Below, in pieces: positions 8,688-17,918 of a stretch of 64,000 nt of DNA. Position 1 is the stretch's first letter. The number at the start of each line of letters is the position of its first letter. The stretch spans positions 25,328 through 89,327 of the forward strand of contig LCFW01000007.1 in assembly GCA_000999315.1 (NCBI GenBank), in the 5' to 3' direction. Position numbers and translations under genes: made by a program. The notes beneath the pieces were generated by a model. That model saw only the letters and a list, made by a program, of their open reading frames with translations, was not told where the DNA came from and ran no database searches. This DNA comes from Candidatus Peregrinibacteria bacterium GW2011_GWF2_43_17. GTDB taxonomy: Bacteria; Patescibacteriota; Gracilibacteria; UBA1369; UBA12470.

Positions 8688-9521
8688 TTAATGAGTTCTA
8701 ATCGGTTTCAACCATGCATACTCTCCTCCGCCCACCAACAAATCTCTCAGTTCTGACAGCGTCATGTCGGAAGGATTATACAACACTTGTCCGATCCAGG
8801 CTTCGCCGATCTGTTGCGACGGCAGGGACTCCCAAACCGAAGGAATTTGCTCTGCTCCTTCTTCGACAACCTCTGGCGAACCATCATCGTCATATAAAAA
8901 AGTATTTCCATTATAAGTAAACATTTGTCCTTCTTCATACATGGGATCTAATTTCCCAACAATTTGCAAATCCGACTTGCCGGTGGGATCCCATGGCGTA
9001 TAAATCGAAACGATAAAAGATCCGTCTTCGCAAAAACTCGCATAATCGGCGGGCTGGATTACAATCGTTTCGCTATCTGCAAAACTGTATCCCAAAAAAT
9101 TACCGGCAATCTGAAGTTCTGACGACAAGCCAGAATTCAAGAAGACTCGAGCATCGCTAATATCAACTCCGTATGACGTAATCGTCCCAACCGGATAACC
9201 GTCTTCCGGCCAATAACAATCCGCCGTTTTTGCGCCAAACGTGGCAAGATACTGCGACATTACCGAATCTTCGTCGGCAAAAACACTAAAATAGTCGGCA
9301 TCACAATAAACCCCCTCTTCCCCATTCCATCCTCCTTGTGCCTCCATACCAACAGGGCGACATCCCGCACCCGTGGAAACACAAAAAATCGCCGAGAGAG
9401 CCATTCGGCGAAATAAAGATTTACGAGAAACAACTTCCGTGGAAACACACGAAGGTATTCGACTATCAACATCGGCTACTGACGGATTGGTGATTTTTTC
9501 TGCAAGTCGCCCGAAAAACAT
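8688..9521 (-). CDS. Unknown protein, possibly exported
   Basis: I do not recognise this 277-residue protein. It has a hydrophobic stretch at about 41-54 after two Arg, ending in GAGC, which could be an internal signal or lipoprotein-like segment if translation began later, near M41. The rest is acidic and rich in Gly, Tyr, Ser and Asp, with several Trp and no repeats, consistent with a soluble extracytoplasmic domain. The start ATG follows TTAAC very closely. It lies 50 bp upstream of rsh on the same strand and 126 bp downstream of another unknown protein. Function unknown; the only support for coding is frame length, composition and start context. Confidence 0.6.
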   Translation of the reverse strand: MFFGRLAEKITNPSVADVDSRIPSCVSTEVVSRKSLFRRMALSAIFCVSTGAGCRPVGMEAQGGWNGEEGVYCDADYFSVFADEDSVMSQYLATFGAKTADCYWPEDGYPVGTITSYGVDISDARVFLNSGLSSELQIAGNFLGYSFADSETIVIQPADYASFCEDGSFIVSIYTPWDPTGKSDLQIVGKLDPMYEEGQMFTYNGNTFLYDDDGSPEVVEEGAEQIPSVWESLPSQQIGEAWIGQVLYNPSDMTLSELRDLLVGGGEYAWLKPIRTH

Positions 9522-9647
9522 AAGTTAAATGTTTTAAGCCAAATAAGAACGTGAGTCTATAACAAAATTGGCGATACAAGGATTGTTTCGTAATCGTTGT
9601 TTTTGCCGACTGCAAACCATCATAAACGGTTTTTAAGAATTCAAACT

Positions 9648-11534
9648 TCATCCACGACTCTCCGTTCTATCCACAATTAAATCTATCTCTTTCTGCGTCA
9701 AGGCACCGGCCGCCGCTTCGGCCAAAAAAGTGTCAACTTCGATAGTCGAAAAAACTCCAGTCCGTTCGACTTCATACAGTTGATGAAAAGTTGTTATATC
9801 CGAAGGTGGAACCCATCCGCCATAACTTGCAACCATGTCTCGCAACTGCCGGTACATTCGCGAATTGTTTTCCATTCTTTCAAGCGATCCTTCCAAAATA
9901 TCATCATTTGCCGCCAACATTTTATGAGTTTTTTCGATCACGGCACGAACATCATCTTTGCCAACCACATCTTCCGCCGCATCCCAAACGGTCCCATAAT
10001 GTCGCACCTCGTCCTCGCCAACATCAGCAACAATCTTTTCAGGAGTTTTGGCAACAACCGTCGGAACAATTGGCGGATCGGCATCATGCGATTTATTCGG
10101 CAAAAGAACGGCTACGCAAAGAGCCGCAATACCGGTAACCGCCATAGCGAACCTTCGTAATCCCTTCTTCGGTTTTTCAATAGGCATAACGAATTCTCGC
10201 GAACAACTTGCGCCATCGAATATCGGAATAACTTTTTCGGGAATACCGCTATCGGCAACAAACAATCTTGCCACGCCGTTATCGACAGGGATCTCGCCGC
10301 TCATTTCAACCTCTTTATCACCGGGAACATCAGGAACAAGCCCCTTCCGAATCTCATTAAAAGGACTTACGGCTATCATATTAGCCGCACCGGCAAAAGC
10401 ATCTAGCAAAGATCTATGAGCTCCGGCGAAACATTTCAAAGGGCTATCGCAATTCGAATCATCATATCCGGCACCACTACAATTTTTATAAACGCCTTCG
10501 TAAACGGCATAAATACAACTACGCATTCGGGAAGCATCGGCAAACGCACAACAAGAACTACCGCTAATTGCGTTGTCCAACTTGTCAAACTCACTAAGAA
10601 CTTCATGCAGCCCCACCAGCAATGCCGGAGAATTCACCTTTATGACATCGAGTGAAAACGTAACAGAATCGGCAATATACCTCCACCAAGCCTGTTGCAT
10701 ATCACGACCGGCCGTCACCCTAACAAATTCGGCAACATCGTGAAGCATTCCTAGGGCACTTTCTATAAATTTTACACGCTCACCGCTATTCACGTACAAC
10801 GTCACGCGCTCATTCACGGGCTTATCCATATATCCTTCCGGTACGGACCCGTCTACGCTATCTTCACCTTCAATCAAAACTTCATCATCTTCAACAATCC
10901 GAATCCCCGACCCGCCAACATCCTCGCAATTCGGTTTCACGGCTCTTATATCGGATACCCCCGCATCTTCAGCATGCACAAGCCTCCGCTCATAATCACT
11001 TATGGCGGCTGGCAAACCGAGTCTTTCACGAGCCTCTTTATGCCTTTGTTGCAAATTTCCAAGCCGACCTTCGACAATATCCATCCCGGAATCTATAAAA
11101 CAAGATGCGGCATCCTTTAAAATCGGTTGGACCCCATTCATAAAACCATTAAAAAGATCGCAATACGCGTAATCCACATATTTCGGAGGGATAAGCGCCT
11201 TCCCATGCTCATAATATTTTCTTACTCCGACATAAAACCCTTCCAAAATCTCAAAAATCACATTGTTCAAACGACTCACCTCGCGCAGAGCACCACTCCT
11301 ATCGATATCCCATATCGCCTCAATTCGCCTTTTCCCATGCTTTAAAACACCTTCGATTAATTCGATTTTATCAATCATCAACCTGCTATTATGCGATCCG
11401 TCGCTATTTTCCAACCTGTACCGTTTCGGGATCCTCTCGGCAGCCAGCCTCAACTTAGCATTAAAATCATCTAGCCCAGCAACAACCCGGTCTTTCTGCA
11501 ATTCCGACGAACCTTGTGTATCCAAAGCCATCAT
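9648..11534 (-). CDS. Unknown large protein with one membrane segment and a Cys-rich region
   Basis: I do not recognise this 628-residue protein. One clear hydrophobic helix lies at about residues 463-480 (MAVTGIAALCVAVLLP), after a Lys/Arg-rich stretch, so it is probably a single-pass membrane protein with a large N-terminal part and a ~145-residue C-terminal part. The N-terminal half is mostly helical. An acidic, Gly/Val-rich linker lies at about 200-245. A cluster of at least seven Cys lies at about 325-368. The start follows TTAAC by 6 nt, with two consecutive ATGs. It stands alone, with an unknown gene downstream on the same strand. No enzyme motif is visible. Confidence 0.65.
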   Translation of the reverse strand: MMALDTQGSSELQKDRVVAGLDDFNAKLRLAAERIPKRYRLENSDGSHNSRLMIDKIELIEGVLKHGKRRIEAIWDIDRSGALREVSRLNNVIFEILEGFYVGVRKYYEHGKALIPPKYVDYAYCDLFNGFMNGVQPILKDAASCFIDSGMDIVEGRLGNLQQRHKEARERLGLPAAISDYERRLVHAEDAGVSDIRAVKPNCEDVGGSGIRIVEDDEVLIEGEDSVDGSVPEGYMDKPVNERVTLYVNSGERVKFIESALGMLHDVAEFVRVTAGRDMQQAWWRYIADSVTFSLDVIKVNSPALLVGLHEVLSEFDKLDNAISGSSCCAFADASRMRSCIYAVYEGVYKNCSGAGYDDSNCDSPLKCFAGAHRSLLDAFAGAANMIAVSPFNEIRKGLVPDVPGDKEVEMSGEIPVDNGVARLFVADSGIPEKVIPIFDGASCSREFVMPIEKPKKGLRRFAMAVTGIAALCVAVLLPNKSHDADPPIVPTVVAKTPEKIVADVGEDEVRHYGTVWDAAEDVVGKDDVRAVIEKTHKMLAANDDILEGSLERMENNSRMYRQLRDMVASYGGWVPPSDITTFHQLYEVERTGVFSTIEVDTFLAEAAAGALTQKEIDLIVDRTESRG

Positions 11535-11820
11535 TTTTAGGTTAAATTACATCAGGCGAAAACTTATAAAACAGGTTGTTGAAAAAGTCAAGCCATTGCC
11601 GGGAAACATACCGGATCGCGTAAAAACAGCTGAAGGGAAACCTTTCGTGGAGTTTTCTTGAGCTTTTATACATATCTTCGCTACCTCATGTGAGCCTGCC
11701 TACCGGCAGGTAGACGTGTCATAGTCGTACTATCCGCAACGCTATATGGAGTTTTTGCATTCGCAAAAACAAACTTGATAATATGGCCACTGGGATCGCT
11801 TCGCTTCCCGTGGCTGTTGA
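11535..11820. other. Non-coding gap with three hairpins
   Basis: No credible gene. Three hairpins are visible: CCTGCC-tacc-GGCAGG at 11695-11710; GTTTTTGC-attc-GCAAAAAC at 11751-11770 (read from the minus strand this could end the tRNA-Ser transcript); and a longer arm pair at 11787-11813 (CCAC-GGGA against TCCC-GTGG, one mismatch). The GC-rich CCTGCC hairpin resembles short dispersed palindromes seen in several CPR genomes. Confidence 0.55.
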
Positions 11821-11955
11821 CAGACCGTCCGACAATGAAATTGGAGGACGGTCCTAAACAAGCGAAGGATTGACGCGTAAAATGTTATTCTGTGCAACAG
11901 ATAGCAAAAAGCATTGCGTGCGTTTTCTTAAAAAAGTTCATTGTCGAACAGCCTG
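11821..11955 (+). mobile_element. MITE-like repeat, copy A
   Basis: A 135-bp non-coding element bounded by 19-bp imperfect inverted repeats (CAGACCGTCCGACAATGAA on the left; the right end is its inverse with three changes). Its first 96 nt are identical to copies B (14129) and C (57542). Inside the left end is a hairpin with arms CCGTCC-ga-CAAT and ATTG-ga-GGACGG. This copy sits 38 bp downstream of the tRNA-Ser CCA end. I see no target-site duplication and no transposase in the window. Confidence 0.8.
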
Positions 11956-11996
11956 GGCTTATAGGATGGGCCGTTCGCTTCGCTACCGGCCTGTGG

Positions 11997-12083
11997 CGGA
12001 GAGAAAGGGATTCGAACCCTTGTGCCGCTTTCGCGACAACACGCTTTCCAAGCGTGCGCCTTCAGCCACTCGGCCATCTCTCC
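11997..12083 (-). tRNA. tRNA-Ser (anticodon GGA)
   Basis: On the minus strand the 87-nt gene has a 7-bp acceptor stem (GGAGAGA with TCTCTCC), a D arm beginning TGGCCGAGTGGC, an anticodon loop CTTGGAAAG giving GGA, a long variable arm (TGTCGCGAAAGCGGCA region) as expected for serine, and a TTCGAAT T loop. The discriminator base is G and a CCA end is encoded at 11994-11996. It reads UCC and UCU codons. Confidence 0.97.
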
Positions 12084-12122
12084 AAAATTGCGGAGTTTAT
12101 CCTACCAAAAAGCCCGCATAAA

Positions 12123-12131
12123 TGGTATAAT
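12123..12131 (+). promoter_or_regulatory. Extended -10 promoter
   Basis: TGG-TATAAT is followed about 7 nt later by the probable start point and 21 nt later by the ATG at 12153. No good -35 is present, as is usual for extended -10 promoters. The context ATGGTATAATATTTAGATAAA is nearly the same as that before the gene at 33636. Confidence 0.65.
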
Positions 12132-12152
12132 ATTTAGATAAAATCACGAAAA

Positions 12153-13217
12153 ATGTTTTTTAAAGAAAAAAGATTGGTGTGGGATACTCAGCTGGAAACG
12201 GGGCCGGTACGGCTGGAAACGACTTCGGAAAAAGAAGACGATCCCGATGAAGGAGCGAAAACCACCCCCGAAGAATCCGCGCAAAAAAAATCGGAAGCCC
12301 AAACTGCCGCCGAGACAGAAAGCATGGACGCGAGCAAGCAAGCCGACGAACTCGCGAGAACGACCGAACAAACGACTTCGCCCACGCCCGAAACCGAATC
12401 TCCAGAACAAGAGGAGCCAACCCAAGCATACAAATGGCTCGAATCCACGGTTGGGAAATCATTGGCGAAAATAATAGCCGTAGTTGCTGGTCTTTTCGGA
12501 TTAAAAATATTTGGAAACGAAGATACGACAGCGCGCAAGGCCGCAGATAAACTCGTAGAAAAAAACAAAACCGAATATCAAGCCGTTATAATCGAACTCA
12601 TTGGCCAGAAAAAACTTCCAGATAAAGTAATCATAAGCGATACCGACCCTGCCGTCCTGGCAACAGATTACGACATCAAGACACCCGATGATTTAAAGGC
12701 TTTTTTTCAAGATAAAACTCCCCTCCACATCACGGAAGAAACCGACATTATTGATTATATGGAAATGATCGCAAAACAAGCCGCAGGGACGACGACCGCA
12801 CCAGCAACACCGCAAGCTCCCGTCGAGAAGGCGGACACATCATCACCTTTCGACAGTAAGCCTCCAAGTGAAATCGACTTATCGGCTCCCAACGCATGCG
12901 GAAGGTTCAAATTGAAAACGGGGGAAGAACTACGGATCACAAAATACTATATGGAAATCGGAGGGAAAAAATTCAAAGTGGAAGTCAAATTTGGATTTTG
13001 TATCGACCTCCAGTTTAATAAAATAACCCCGTCCACCGAAGGATTCTTAATCGGCATAGAAGCGGGGATGAAGAAAGAAAACATACCTTTCGACGAATCC
13101 AAGATGGCGCAACTGATACAAGGACTTTATCAAAAAAAGAGCTTGTCGTCTTTTGAACAAACCGCTTTAAACAAAAAAGGCGAAGAACACACATTCCTTT
13201 TCACCGCAATCGCCTAA
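12153..13217 (+). CDS. Unknown protein with disordered acidic N-terminus and a membrane helix
   Basis: I do not recognise this 354-residue protein. Residues ~20-95 are low-complexity Glu/Thr/Ser/Pro-rich and probably disordered. A hydrophobic helix follows at about 105-120 ([18 protein letters not shown]). A charged helical domain (125-210), a Pro/Ala/Thr linker, and a C-terminal ~120-residue beta-containing domain with a Gly-Lys-rich core complete it. It may be membrane-attached, with the C-terminal domain on one side. An extended -10 promoter precedes it. Its stop overlaps by 4 bp the stop of the convergent rpmB gene. Its promoter closely resembles that of the unknown gene at 33636, so the two may be co-regulated. 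Confidence 0.65.
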   Translation: MFFKEKRLVWDTQLETGPVRLETTSEKEDDPDEGAKTTPEESAQKKSEAQTAAETESMDASKQADELARTTEQTTSPTPETESPEQEEPTQAYKWLESTVGKSLAKIIAVVAGLFGLKIFGNEDTTARKAADKLVEKNKTEYQAVIIELIGQKKLPDKVIISDTDPAVLATDYDIKTPDDLKAFFQDKTPLHITEETDIIDYMEMIAKQAAGTTTAPATPQAPVEKADTSSPFDSKPPSEIDLSAPNACGRFKLKTGEELRITKYYMEIGGKKFKVEVKFGFCIDLQFNKITPSTEGFLIGIEAGMKKENIPFDESKMAQLIQGLYQKKSLSSFEQTALNKKGEEHTFLFTAIA

Positions 13218-13408
13218 ACCTTCGACTTTCTCATCGTTCTCAAGCATCTCGTACAAATTCTGCCTGTCGAGAAACTTTTTTTAACAGAATCGTAAACGCT
13301 TTTTTCAACAAGATTCGGGAGGAATCTTCTGTTTGTCTTCCTGTTGGAATGACTCACTGTATGACCTCCTGAAGGATGCTTCCCGCATTTTGTGCAAACT
13401 CTAGACAT
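13214..13408 (-). CDS. rpmB: 50S ribosomal protein bL28
   Basis: A 64-residue protein with the bL28 hallmark N-terminus ([21 protein letters not shown]), the RRFLPNL strand and two CxxC pairs (C5/C8 and RICTRC near the C-terminus), so it is the zinc-binding form. It binds 23S rRNA in the large subunit. The start ATG is preceded by TTAAC about 14 nt upstream. It appears to be monocistronic. Confidence 0.97.
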   Translation of the reverse strand: MSRVCTKCGKHPSGGHTVSHSNRKTNRRFLPNLVEKSVYDSVKKSFSTGRICTRCLRTMRKSKV

Positions 13409-13485
13409 GGTATTAAATAAAAGTTAAGCTCTTTTAAGCAGGGAGAGTCTAATATGAGAAAACCTCATTTGCAAGCGAAAAAACC

Positions 13486-14115
13486 ATGGGCTTCATCTTC
13501 ACAATCATAGCTTTTCTCATCGTCCTGACCATCCATGAATTTTCACATGCGTGGATGGCAAATCGTTTGGGCGACCCGACCGCAAAATACGCCGGCAGAG
13601 TCACACTGAACCCAATGGCGCATCTCGACCTGATGGGCACTCTGCTTCTTATATTCATAGGCCTGGGTTGGGGCAAGCCGGTCCCCGTAGATCCAAGAAA
13701 TTTCGAAAAGCCGATAAGAGACTCGGCGATTGTCGCCGCCGCGGGTCCCGCTTCAAATATCGTTTTGGCATTTGCAACGGCAATTCCTTACAAATACTTG
13801 ATGACTTCGGGGTCTGAAAATTTAGCACTTCTCGGAGGATTTTTCGGAGCCGTTTTCCAACTTTCGCTTGTCCTTTTTATATTCAACTTTTTGCCATTCC
13901 CTCCTCTGGACGGCTCGAAAGTAGTAGGCTATTTCATGCCGATGAAATATCAAAGACAGTACCAAGAATTTCTATATAACGGTCCGAAATACTTCATGAT
14001 TTTCATGATCGTGGATATGTTTTTGATAGAAGAAATTCTCGGAGCATCAATCGTCTGGAGCGTCATTTCCTACCTGTACGCAATAATCAGCACGGCGATT
14101 CTTTCTATTACTTAG
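13486..14115 (+). CDS. Site-2 protease family (M50) membrane metalloprotease
   Basis: A 209-residue intramembrane zinc protease of the short M50 type. The HExxH site (HEFSH, H17/E18/H21) lies in the first helix and the third ligand Asp in the FPPLDG motif (about 143). NPMAHLDLMG and the GP(A)SN segment of the M50B family are also present. It has about five membrane helices and no PDZ domain, unlike RseP, so its substrate is unclear; such proteins cleave membrane-bound regulators or clear signal peptides. The upstream sequence has no Shine-Dalgarno. A dispersed repeat starts 14 bp after its stop. Confidence 0.93.
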   Translation: MGFIFTIIAFLIVLTIHEFSHAWMANRLGDPTAKYAGRVTLNPMAHLDLMGTLLLIFIGLGWGKPVPVDPRNFEKPIRDSAIVAAAGPASNIVLAFATAIPYKYLMTSGSENLALLGGFFGAVFQLSLVLFIFNFLPFPPLDGSKVVGYFMPMKYQRQYQEFLYNGPKYFMIFMIVDMFLIEEILGASIVWSVISYLYAIISTAILSIT

Positions 14116-14128
14116 CACAAGGAAACCT

Positions 14129-14270
14129 CAGACCGTCCGACAATGAAATTGGAGGACGGTCCTAAACAAGCGAAGGATTGACGCGTAAAATGTTATTCTG
14201 TGCAACAGATAGCAAAAAGCATTGTAAAAACAATGCGTTTTCTTAAAAAAGTTCATTGTCGGACAGCCTG
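14129..14270 (+). mobile_element. MITE-like repeat, copy B
   Basis: A 142-bp copy of the element at 11821. The first 96 nt are identical. Its terminal repeats are the best preserved: the inner 13 bp of the left end (GTCCGACAATGAA) pairs perfectly with the right end. It alone has the intact inner hairpin GCATTG-taaaaa-CAATGC. It lies between the M50 protease and a terminator-like hairpin. Confidence 0.8.
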
Positions 14271-14563
14271 GAAGTGCTTCTAAGCGCAATTCACTCAAAG
14301 CCATTTGAAAAGACCCCGCTCTCCTCTTTAAGAAGAAAACGGGGTCTTTCCACGATGCCGCCGACCCAATAGAACACAAAATCCTGGTAAACAGGTGGGA
14401 TTTTGCACCTCAAGACCACGGTCCCGAGAAATATTAAAACCCCATAAATGAAAAGGTCGAGTTTGTGTTTCAAAGATCAAAGCGAACATCACAGAAAGTA
14501 CTTAGATTTATACAGCTCGTAAGGAACATAGTCAAATCACACAAAAAATGGTAATTAATCATC
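14271..14563. other. Gap between repeat B and murJ
   Basis: Apart from the terminator-like hairpin at 14309-14349, I see no gene here. The sequence just before murJ is AT-rich and contains TTAAT about 5-10 nt before the ATG. Confidence 0.5.
14309..14349. terminator. Bidirectional terminator hairpin
   Basis: A 10-bp perfect stem (AAAGACCCCG with CGGGGTCTTT) encloses a 21-nt loop. The A-run on one side and the T-run on the other suit a rho-independent terminator on either strand. Confidence 0.65.
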
Positions 14564-15967
14564 ATGCTCCAAAATTTCGCCGCAAAATTTCGCCACAAAA
14601 AAGAAGAGGCCGGCGGAGTAAGAAATCTCATCCTGCACACTTCTTTCGCCCTCATGCTAACTTCAGGTACGAGTTATATGCTCGGCCTCATCCGCGACAA
14701 GATTTTCGCAAACAAATTCGGTGCCGGAGGAGAACTCGACATCTATAACGCATCATTCACGATCCCCGACTTATTTCTGTCTGTTTTCGCAACCGCCGCT
14801 CTATCCGCCGCATTCGTCCCGATATTCGTCAAAATCAGAGAAAAGAGCGACAAAATCGCCATGGAATATGCGAGCAAGGTTTTATCATTTATTTTGACGG
14901 GGCTTCTTTGCGCGATAACCTTATACGCAATCTTTGTACCATTTTTCGTAGACTCGCTCGTGCCGGGCTTTAGCGCAGAGCAAAAAAGTAGTTATATTCT
15001 TTTGGTTCGACTGATGCTTTTGTCGCCATTGTTTTTTACCGTCAGCAACACGCTTGGCGGGATTTTGATAAGCACAAAAGATTTTTTGTGGTACGGGATT
15101 TCGCCGGTTTTATACAACCTGGGAATTATTTTGGGAGCAACGGTTTTTTATGAAATTTTTGGTTTGCCGGGATTGGTTTTGGGCACCATTACAGGAGGGG
15201 TTTTCCATATGAGTGCGCGACTGATCACGTCTTTCAAGAGAGGTTTTAGATTTAAAATTAATTTCAAAATAGATCAAAACATCAAAGACACAATCAAACT
15301 CATGCTCCCGGCGATAATACCGTTGGCATTATGGCAAGTTTTATTAAATTGGTTCGTAAGACTGTCGTCGGAACTGCCGGAAGGAAGCGTCACCGTCTAT
15401 AATTTTTCGAGAAATTTTCAAAGCGCACTCGTAAGCCTCGTAGGAATTTCGATCGCCCTTGCTGCTTTTTCCGAACTGTCAAAATTATCCGCTGAAGGAA
15501 AAATCGAGGAGTTTAAAAAAGTCGTTCGCAAAAAAACAGTCTTTGTTTTCGGTTTTACGACGCTGGCCGCATTATGCCTTGCTTTAGCCTCAAAACTCAC
15601 GATCTCCATACTGCTCGGCGGAGGCGAATTCGGAGAAGAATCAGTGAAGCTTACCTCGTTGATGCTCGCCGTTTATTGCATCTCGATTCCGTTTGAAAGC
15701 CTGATGTATTTATTCGCGAAAGCCCATTACGCCCTCAAAAACACGCTTCGCCCTTCGCTGATTTACGCGTTTTCGATCTTGGTAATTATCGCTACGAGCG
15801 CAATTCTCAAAAATCACATCGGCATTTTTTCAATTCCCGTCTCATTCGCGATCGGCATGTGCTTGCAAGTTGTCGGACTGCACCTGTCTTTGAAGTTTCT
15901 GATGTCAAAACTCATAATCCCTGGCCAGATCCGCGAGTGGCGTGTGTCGCCCTCCGTCCACAAGTGA
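14564..15967 (+). CDS. murJ: Lipid II flippase MurJ
   Basis: A 467-residue MviN/MurJ protein with about 13-14 membrane helices. The N-terminal part shows the family GLIRDKIFANKFGAG segment and the hydrophobic-cavity helices. PDLFLSVFATAALSAAFVPIF is the classic MurJ signature. It flips undecaprenyl-linked disaccharide-pentapeptide to the outer face for PBP1A. It is slightly shorter than E. coli MurJ (511). No SD is present; TTAAT lies upstream. The 3' end overlaps a convergent unknown gene by 63 bp. Confidence 0.95.
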   Translation: MLQNFAAKFRHKKEEAGGVRNLILHTSFALMLTSGTSYMLGLIRDKIFANKFGAGGELDIYNASFTIPDLFLSVFATAALSAAFVPIFVKIREKSDKIAMEYASKVLSFILTGLLCAITLYAIFVPFFVDSLVPGFSAEQKSSYILLVRLMLLSPLFFTVSNTLGGILISTKDFLWYGISPVLYNLGIILGATVFYEIFGLPGLVLGTITGGVFHMSARLITSFKRGFRFKINFKIDQNIKDTIKLMLPAIIPLALWQVLLNWFVRLSSELPEGSVTVYNFSRNFQSALVSLVGISIALAAFSELSKLSAEGKIEEFKKVVRKKTVFVFGFTTLAALCLALASKLTISILLGGGEFGEESVKLTSLMLAVYCISIPFESLMYLFAKAHYALKNTLRPSLIYAFSILVIIATSAILKNHIGIFSIPVSFAIGMCLQVVGLHLSLKFLMSKLIIPGQIREWRVSPSVHK

Positions 15968-16288
15968 GGATTTCCTCTTTCGTCGCCCCTTCCCCGCCTT
16001 TCGTTCTTTTAATTTACATAAAACAACTTCTTCGACCATTTGCCTTATAATCAAAAAGTCCGCGATAACTCGCCAGTAATGCGGACGATCAACGTTCATT
16101 ATACGTTCCAATGCTTTTATTTGACCGCCTCGTAAGGCTTCCAGGGTTCGCCTGGCAACCTCTTGTTCGTTCGACGTAAATAATTCCGATTGCGACAAAA
16201 CTTCAACCGCAAGATGAACAATAGTCTCCCTCAAGACAAGTTTCTCGGACAACATCCCTCTTTTTTCTTCTTCCGGCAAATGTTTCAT
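15905..16288 (-). CDS. Small unknown protein
   Basis: I do not recognise this 127-residue protein. It is mostly helical and charged, with a Lys/Arg-rich tract (about 95-107). No catalytic motif is visible. Its 3' end overlaps murJ by 63 bp. The start is preceded by TTTTAAAC about 6 nt upstream, which fits the start context of known genes in this window and argues that it is real. Confidence 0.5.
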   Translation of the reverse strand: MKHLPEEEKRGMLSEKLVLRETIVHLAVEVLSQSELFTSNEQEVARRTLEALRGGQIKALERIMNVDRPHYWRVIADFLIIRQMVEEVVLCKLKERKAGKGRRKRKSSLVDGGRHTPLADLARDYEF

Positions 16289-16324
16289 ATGGGGTTTAAA
16301 AGAAAAGGAGTTGAGTTTATAGAT

Positions 16325-17149
16325 TTAATCCCCCGCTGTCAAAACCAAAACGTTTTTCTCCCCAAAACTAATATCTATGTCGTCCCAATCGTGAAGTGCG
16401 TCCATAAGCACCTCGTGAGAATACTGATAATTGTGCCCGTTTCGCGTCCCAACATCGTTCGTGATTATATTCGAATCGTCAAACCCTTTCAAAACCATCA
16501 TGTGATAAAGCGGCCCAAGCCCCGTATAATTCGGATTCCCAAGCAACCTGCCGGCAAAAGGCGCGACTATCGGATTCCCTTTTGCAATCTCGACTTTCAA
16601 GTCATCTACCGTCGGATCTGTCAAAATCTCCCAATCGTCAAAGCCGTAATATCCGGTCAAAATCTCCGCCGTCTGCGCAATCGTTGTATGCTCATAAGAA
16701 CCGAAATAAGAAGTTTCCCAATCGATAAGAGCTAAAAGCTCGGTATGAAATTCTTCTTTCGTCATGCTAATCCCGGAAACAAAATTATAAGCCAAAATCA
16801 AGCTCGCCTCCTCGCACGCCTCCTGATACGGCAGCGACCAATCGGCATAAGGCGCCTGAGAATAAAACTGAATATCGAGATTTATAGATCCGGAATAAGC
16901 CGAAATCGCGGGCTCCTCGATCTCTTCTTCCACGACTGGTGCCGACTTAGGAGTCTCAATTTCATCAAGTGAAATCTCAACTATATCGCTATGTGTCACG
17001 TCGTACTGATAAGCGAAATACGCTTTTTTTGCCGCAACATACACGCCGCCCAAAAGAATGATCGCGAAAATCAAAATCAATAGAATTTTTAAAGTTTTCT
17101 TGTTAAACATCGGGGTTTTTAGTACTCTTTCTGCGCTCACTTGCTCCAT
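16325..17149 (-). CDS. Membrane-anchored C39-like cysteine peptidase
   Basis: The N-terminus has a membrane helix (about 19-40), followed by an acidic linker and a Peptidase_C39_2-type papain-fold domain. The catalytic Cys is in YQEACEEAS (C112), His in the LYHMMVLKGF segment (about 217) and an Asp in TNDVGT (about 231). It is expected to act outside the membrane on peptides or cell-wall stems. A start at 17110 (MFNKKTLKILL) places the helix at the very N-terminus and is equally likely. It lies divergent to tRNA-Thr. Confidence 0.88.
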   Translation of the reverse strand: MEQVSAERVLKTPMFNKKTLKILLILIFAIILLGGVYVAAKKAYFAYQYDVTHSDIVEISLDEIETPKSAPVVEEEIEEPAISAYSGSINLDIQFYSQAPYADWSLPYQEACEEASLILAYNFVSGISMTKEEFHTELLALIDWETSYFGSYEHTTIAQTAEILTGYYGFDDWEILTDPTVDDLKVEIAKGNPIVAPFAGRLLGNPNYTGLGPLYHMMVLKGFDDSNIITNDVGTRNGHNYQYSHEVLMDALHDWDDIDISFGEKNVLVLTAGD

Positions 17150-17168
17150 ACTATCAAATAAAGGTCGC

Positions 17169-17244
17169 GCCGCGGTAGCTCAGTTGGTAGAGCACGTCCA
17201 TGGTAAGGACGGGGTCACCGGTTCAATTCCGGTTCGCGGCTCCA
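17169..17244 (+). tRNA. tRNA-Thr (anticodon GGT)
   Basis: The acceptor stem GCCGCGG (17169-17175) pairs with TCGCGGC (17234-17240, one G-T pair). The D arm GCTCAGTTGGTAGAGC is canonical, the anticodon arm CGTCC-AT-GGT-AA-GGACG gives GGT, and the T arm is CCGGTTCAATTCCGG. Discriminator T and an encoded CCA (17242-17244) follow. A TACTAT -10-like box lies at 17149-17154. Confidence 0.97.
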
Positions 17245-17768
17245 CAGCTATTGAAAATCCTTTTGCAATCTACATGAAGTTCCATAGTTAAGGCTTCTTC
17301 GTTCGTAGAGATAAATTCCGGCTCCAGCTCCCACAAAGCCAGCTCTATAATATTCATCCAGAGCTCGAACACCTCCTCTTTCGTCTCCGAATTATCATCT
17401 GCGGCGGTCGTATCTTCTTCACAGTTCGCCTTTATCATGTCTGAAAACATATCCAGAAATTGATTGAAAAGAACTCTGACCTCACGAGTTTGACCACCGA
17501 TATCGTCAAGGAGTATCGGCACGCTTTCGTCACAAGCGCCCATGTTACCCTGCGGGACCAGTCTTCGCAAAACGACTTCGAATATCGTCGTTATGGCAAA
17601 TCCGAGAATTTTTTTTACGGACATCGTTCTCGCTTCACCATCGATTTCAATCAAATGATATAATACCAGAAAATCCAGCTTTGCCAGGATGTTTCCAACA
17701 GCGGTTACTATCGCGGCTTCATTAAGCTTGTCCGGATATTTCAAGCGAGTATTTCTGAAAGTCTCCAT
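17223..17768 (-). CDS. Unknown acidic helical protein overlapping tRNA-Thr
   Basis: I do not recognise this 181-residue protein. It is predicted largely helical, with an acidic tract (about 115-130) and hydrophobic patches. It may be cytoplasmic. Its last ~7 codons run antisense through the 3' end of tRNA-Thr, so the two overlap by about 22 bp. The start is preceded by TTTAAAG about 8 nt upstream, similar to known genes here. Coding is likely but unproven. Confidence 0.5.
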   Translation of the reverse strand: METFRNTRLKYPDKLNEAAIVTAVGNILAKLDFLVLYHLIEIDGEARTMSVKKILGFAITTIFEVVLRRLVPQGNMGACDESVPILLDDIGGQTREVRVLFNQFLDMFSDMIKANCEEDTTAADDNSETKEEVFELWMNIIELALWELEPEFISTNEEALTMELHVDCKRIFNSCGAANRN

Positions 17769-17888
17769 TTTTTGACTTTAAAGAACCGCATTTTATCGCT
17801 TTGTCCGGCTTATGCAAGCCGTTTAATCGCTTGCCTCCCGTTCGCTTTTGTTGTATCTTAACCAAGCCTCCCGCATTCCGTGTCTGCA

Positions 17889-17917
17889 GTCTACTATCTA
17901 CAATCTACAGTCTATTC
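17889..17917. repeat. CTATCTA-type short repeat tract
   Basis: A degenerate run of TCTACTATC / TCTACAATC / TCTACAGTC units directly before the ABC-transporter start. Similar tracts lie at 19694-19720, 42670-42714 and 56304-56353. Confidence 0.55.
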
Positions 17918-17918
17918 C

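Noticed and set aside
11870..12137. Short frames reading through repeat A and tRNA-Ser
   Set aside because: They pass through a tRNA gene and a non-coding repeat and have no independent support.
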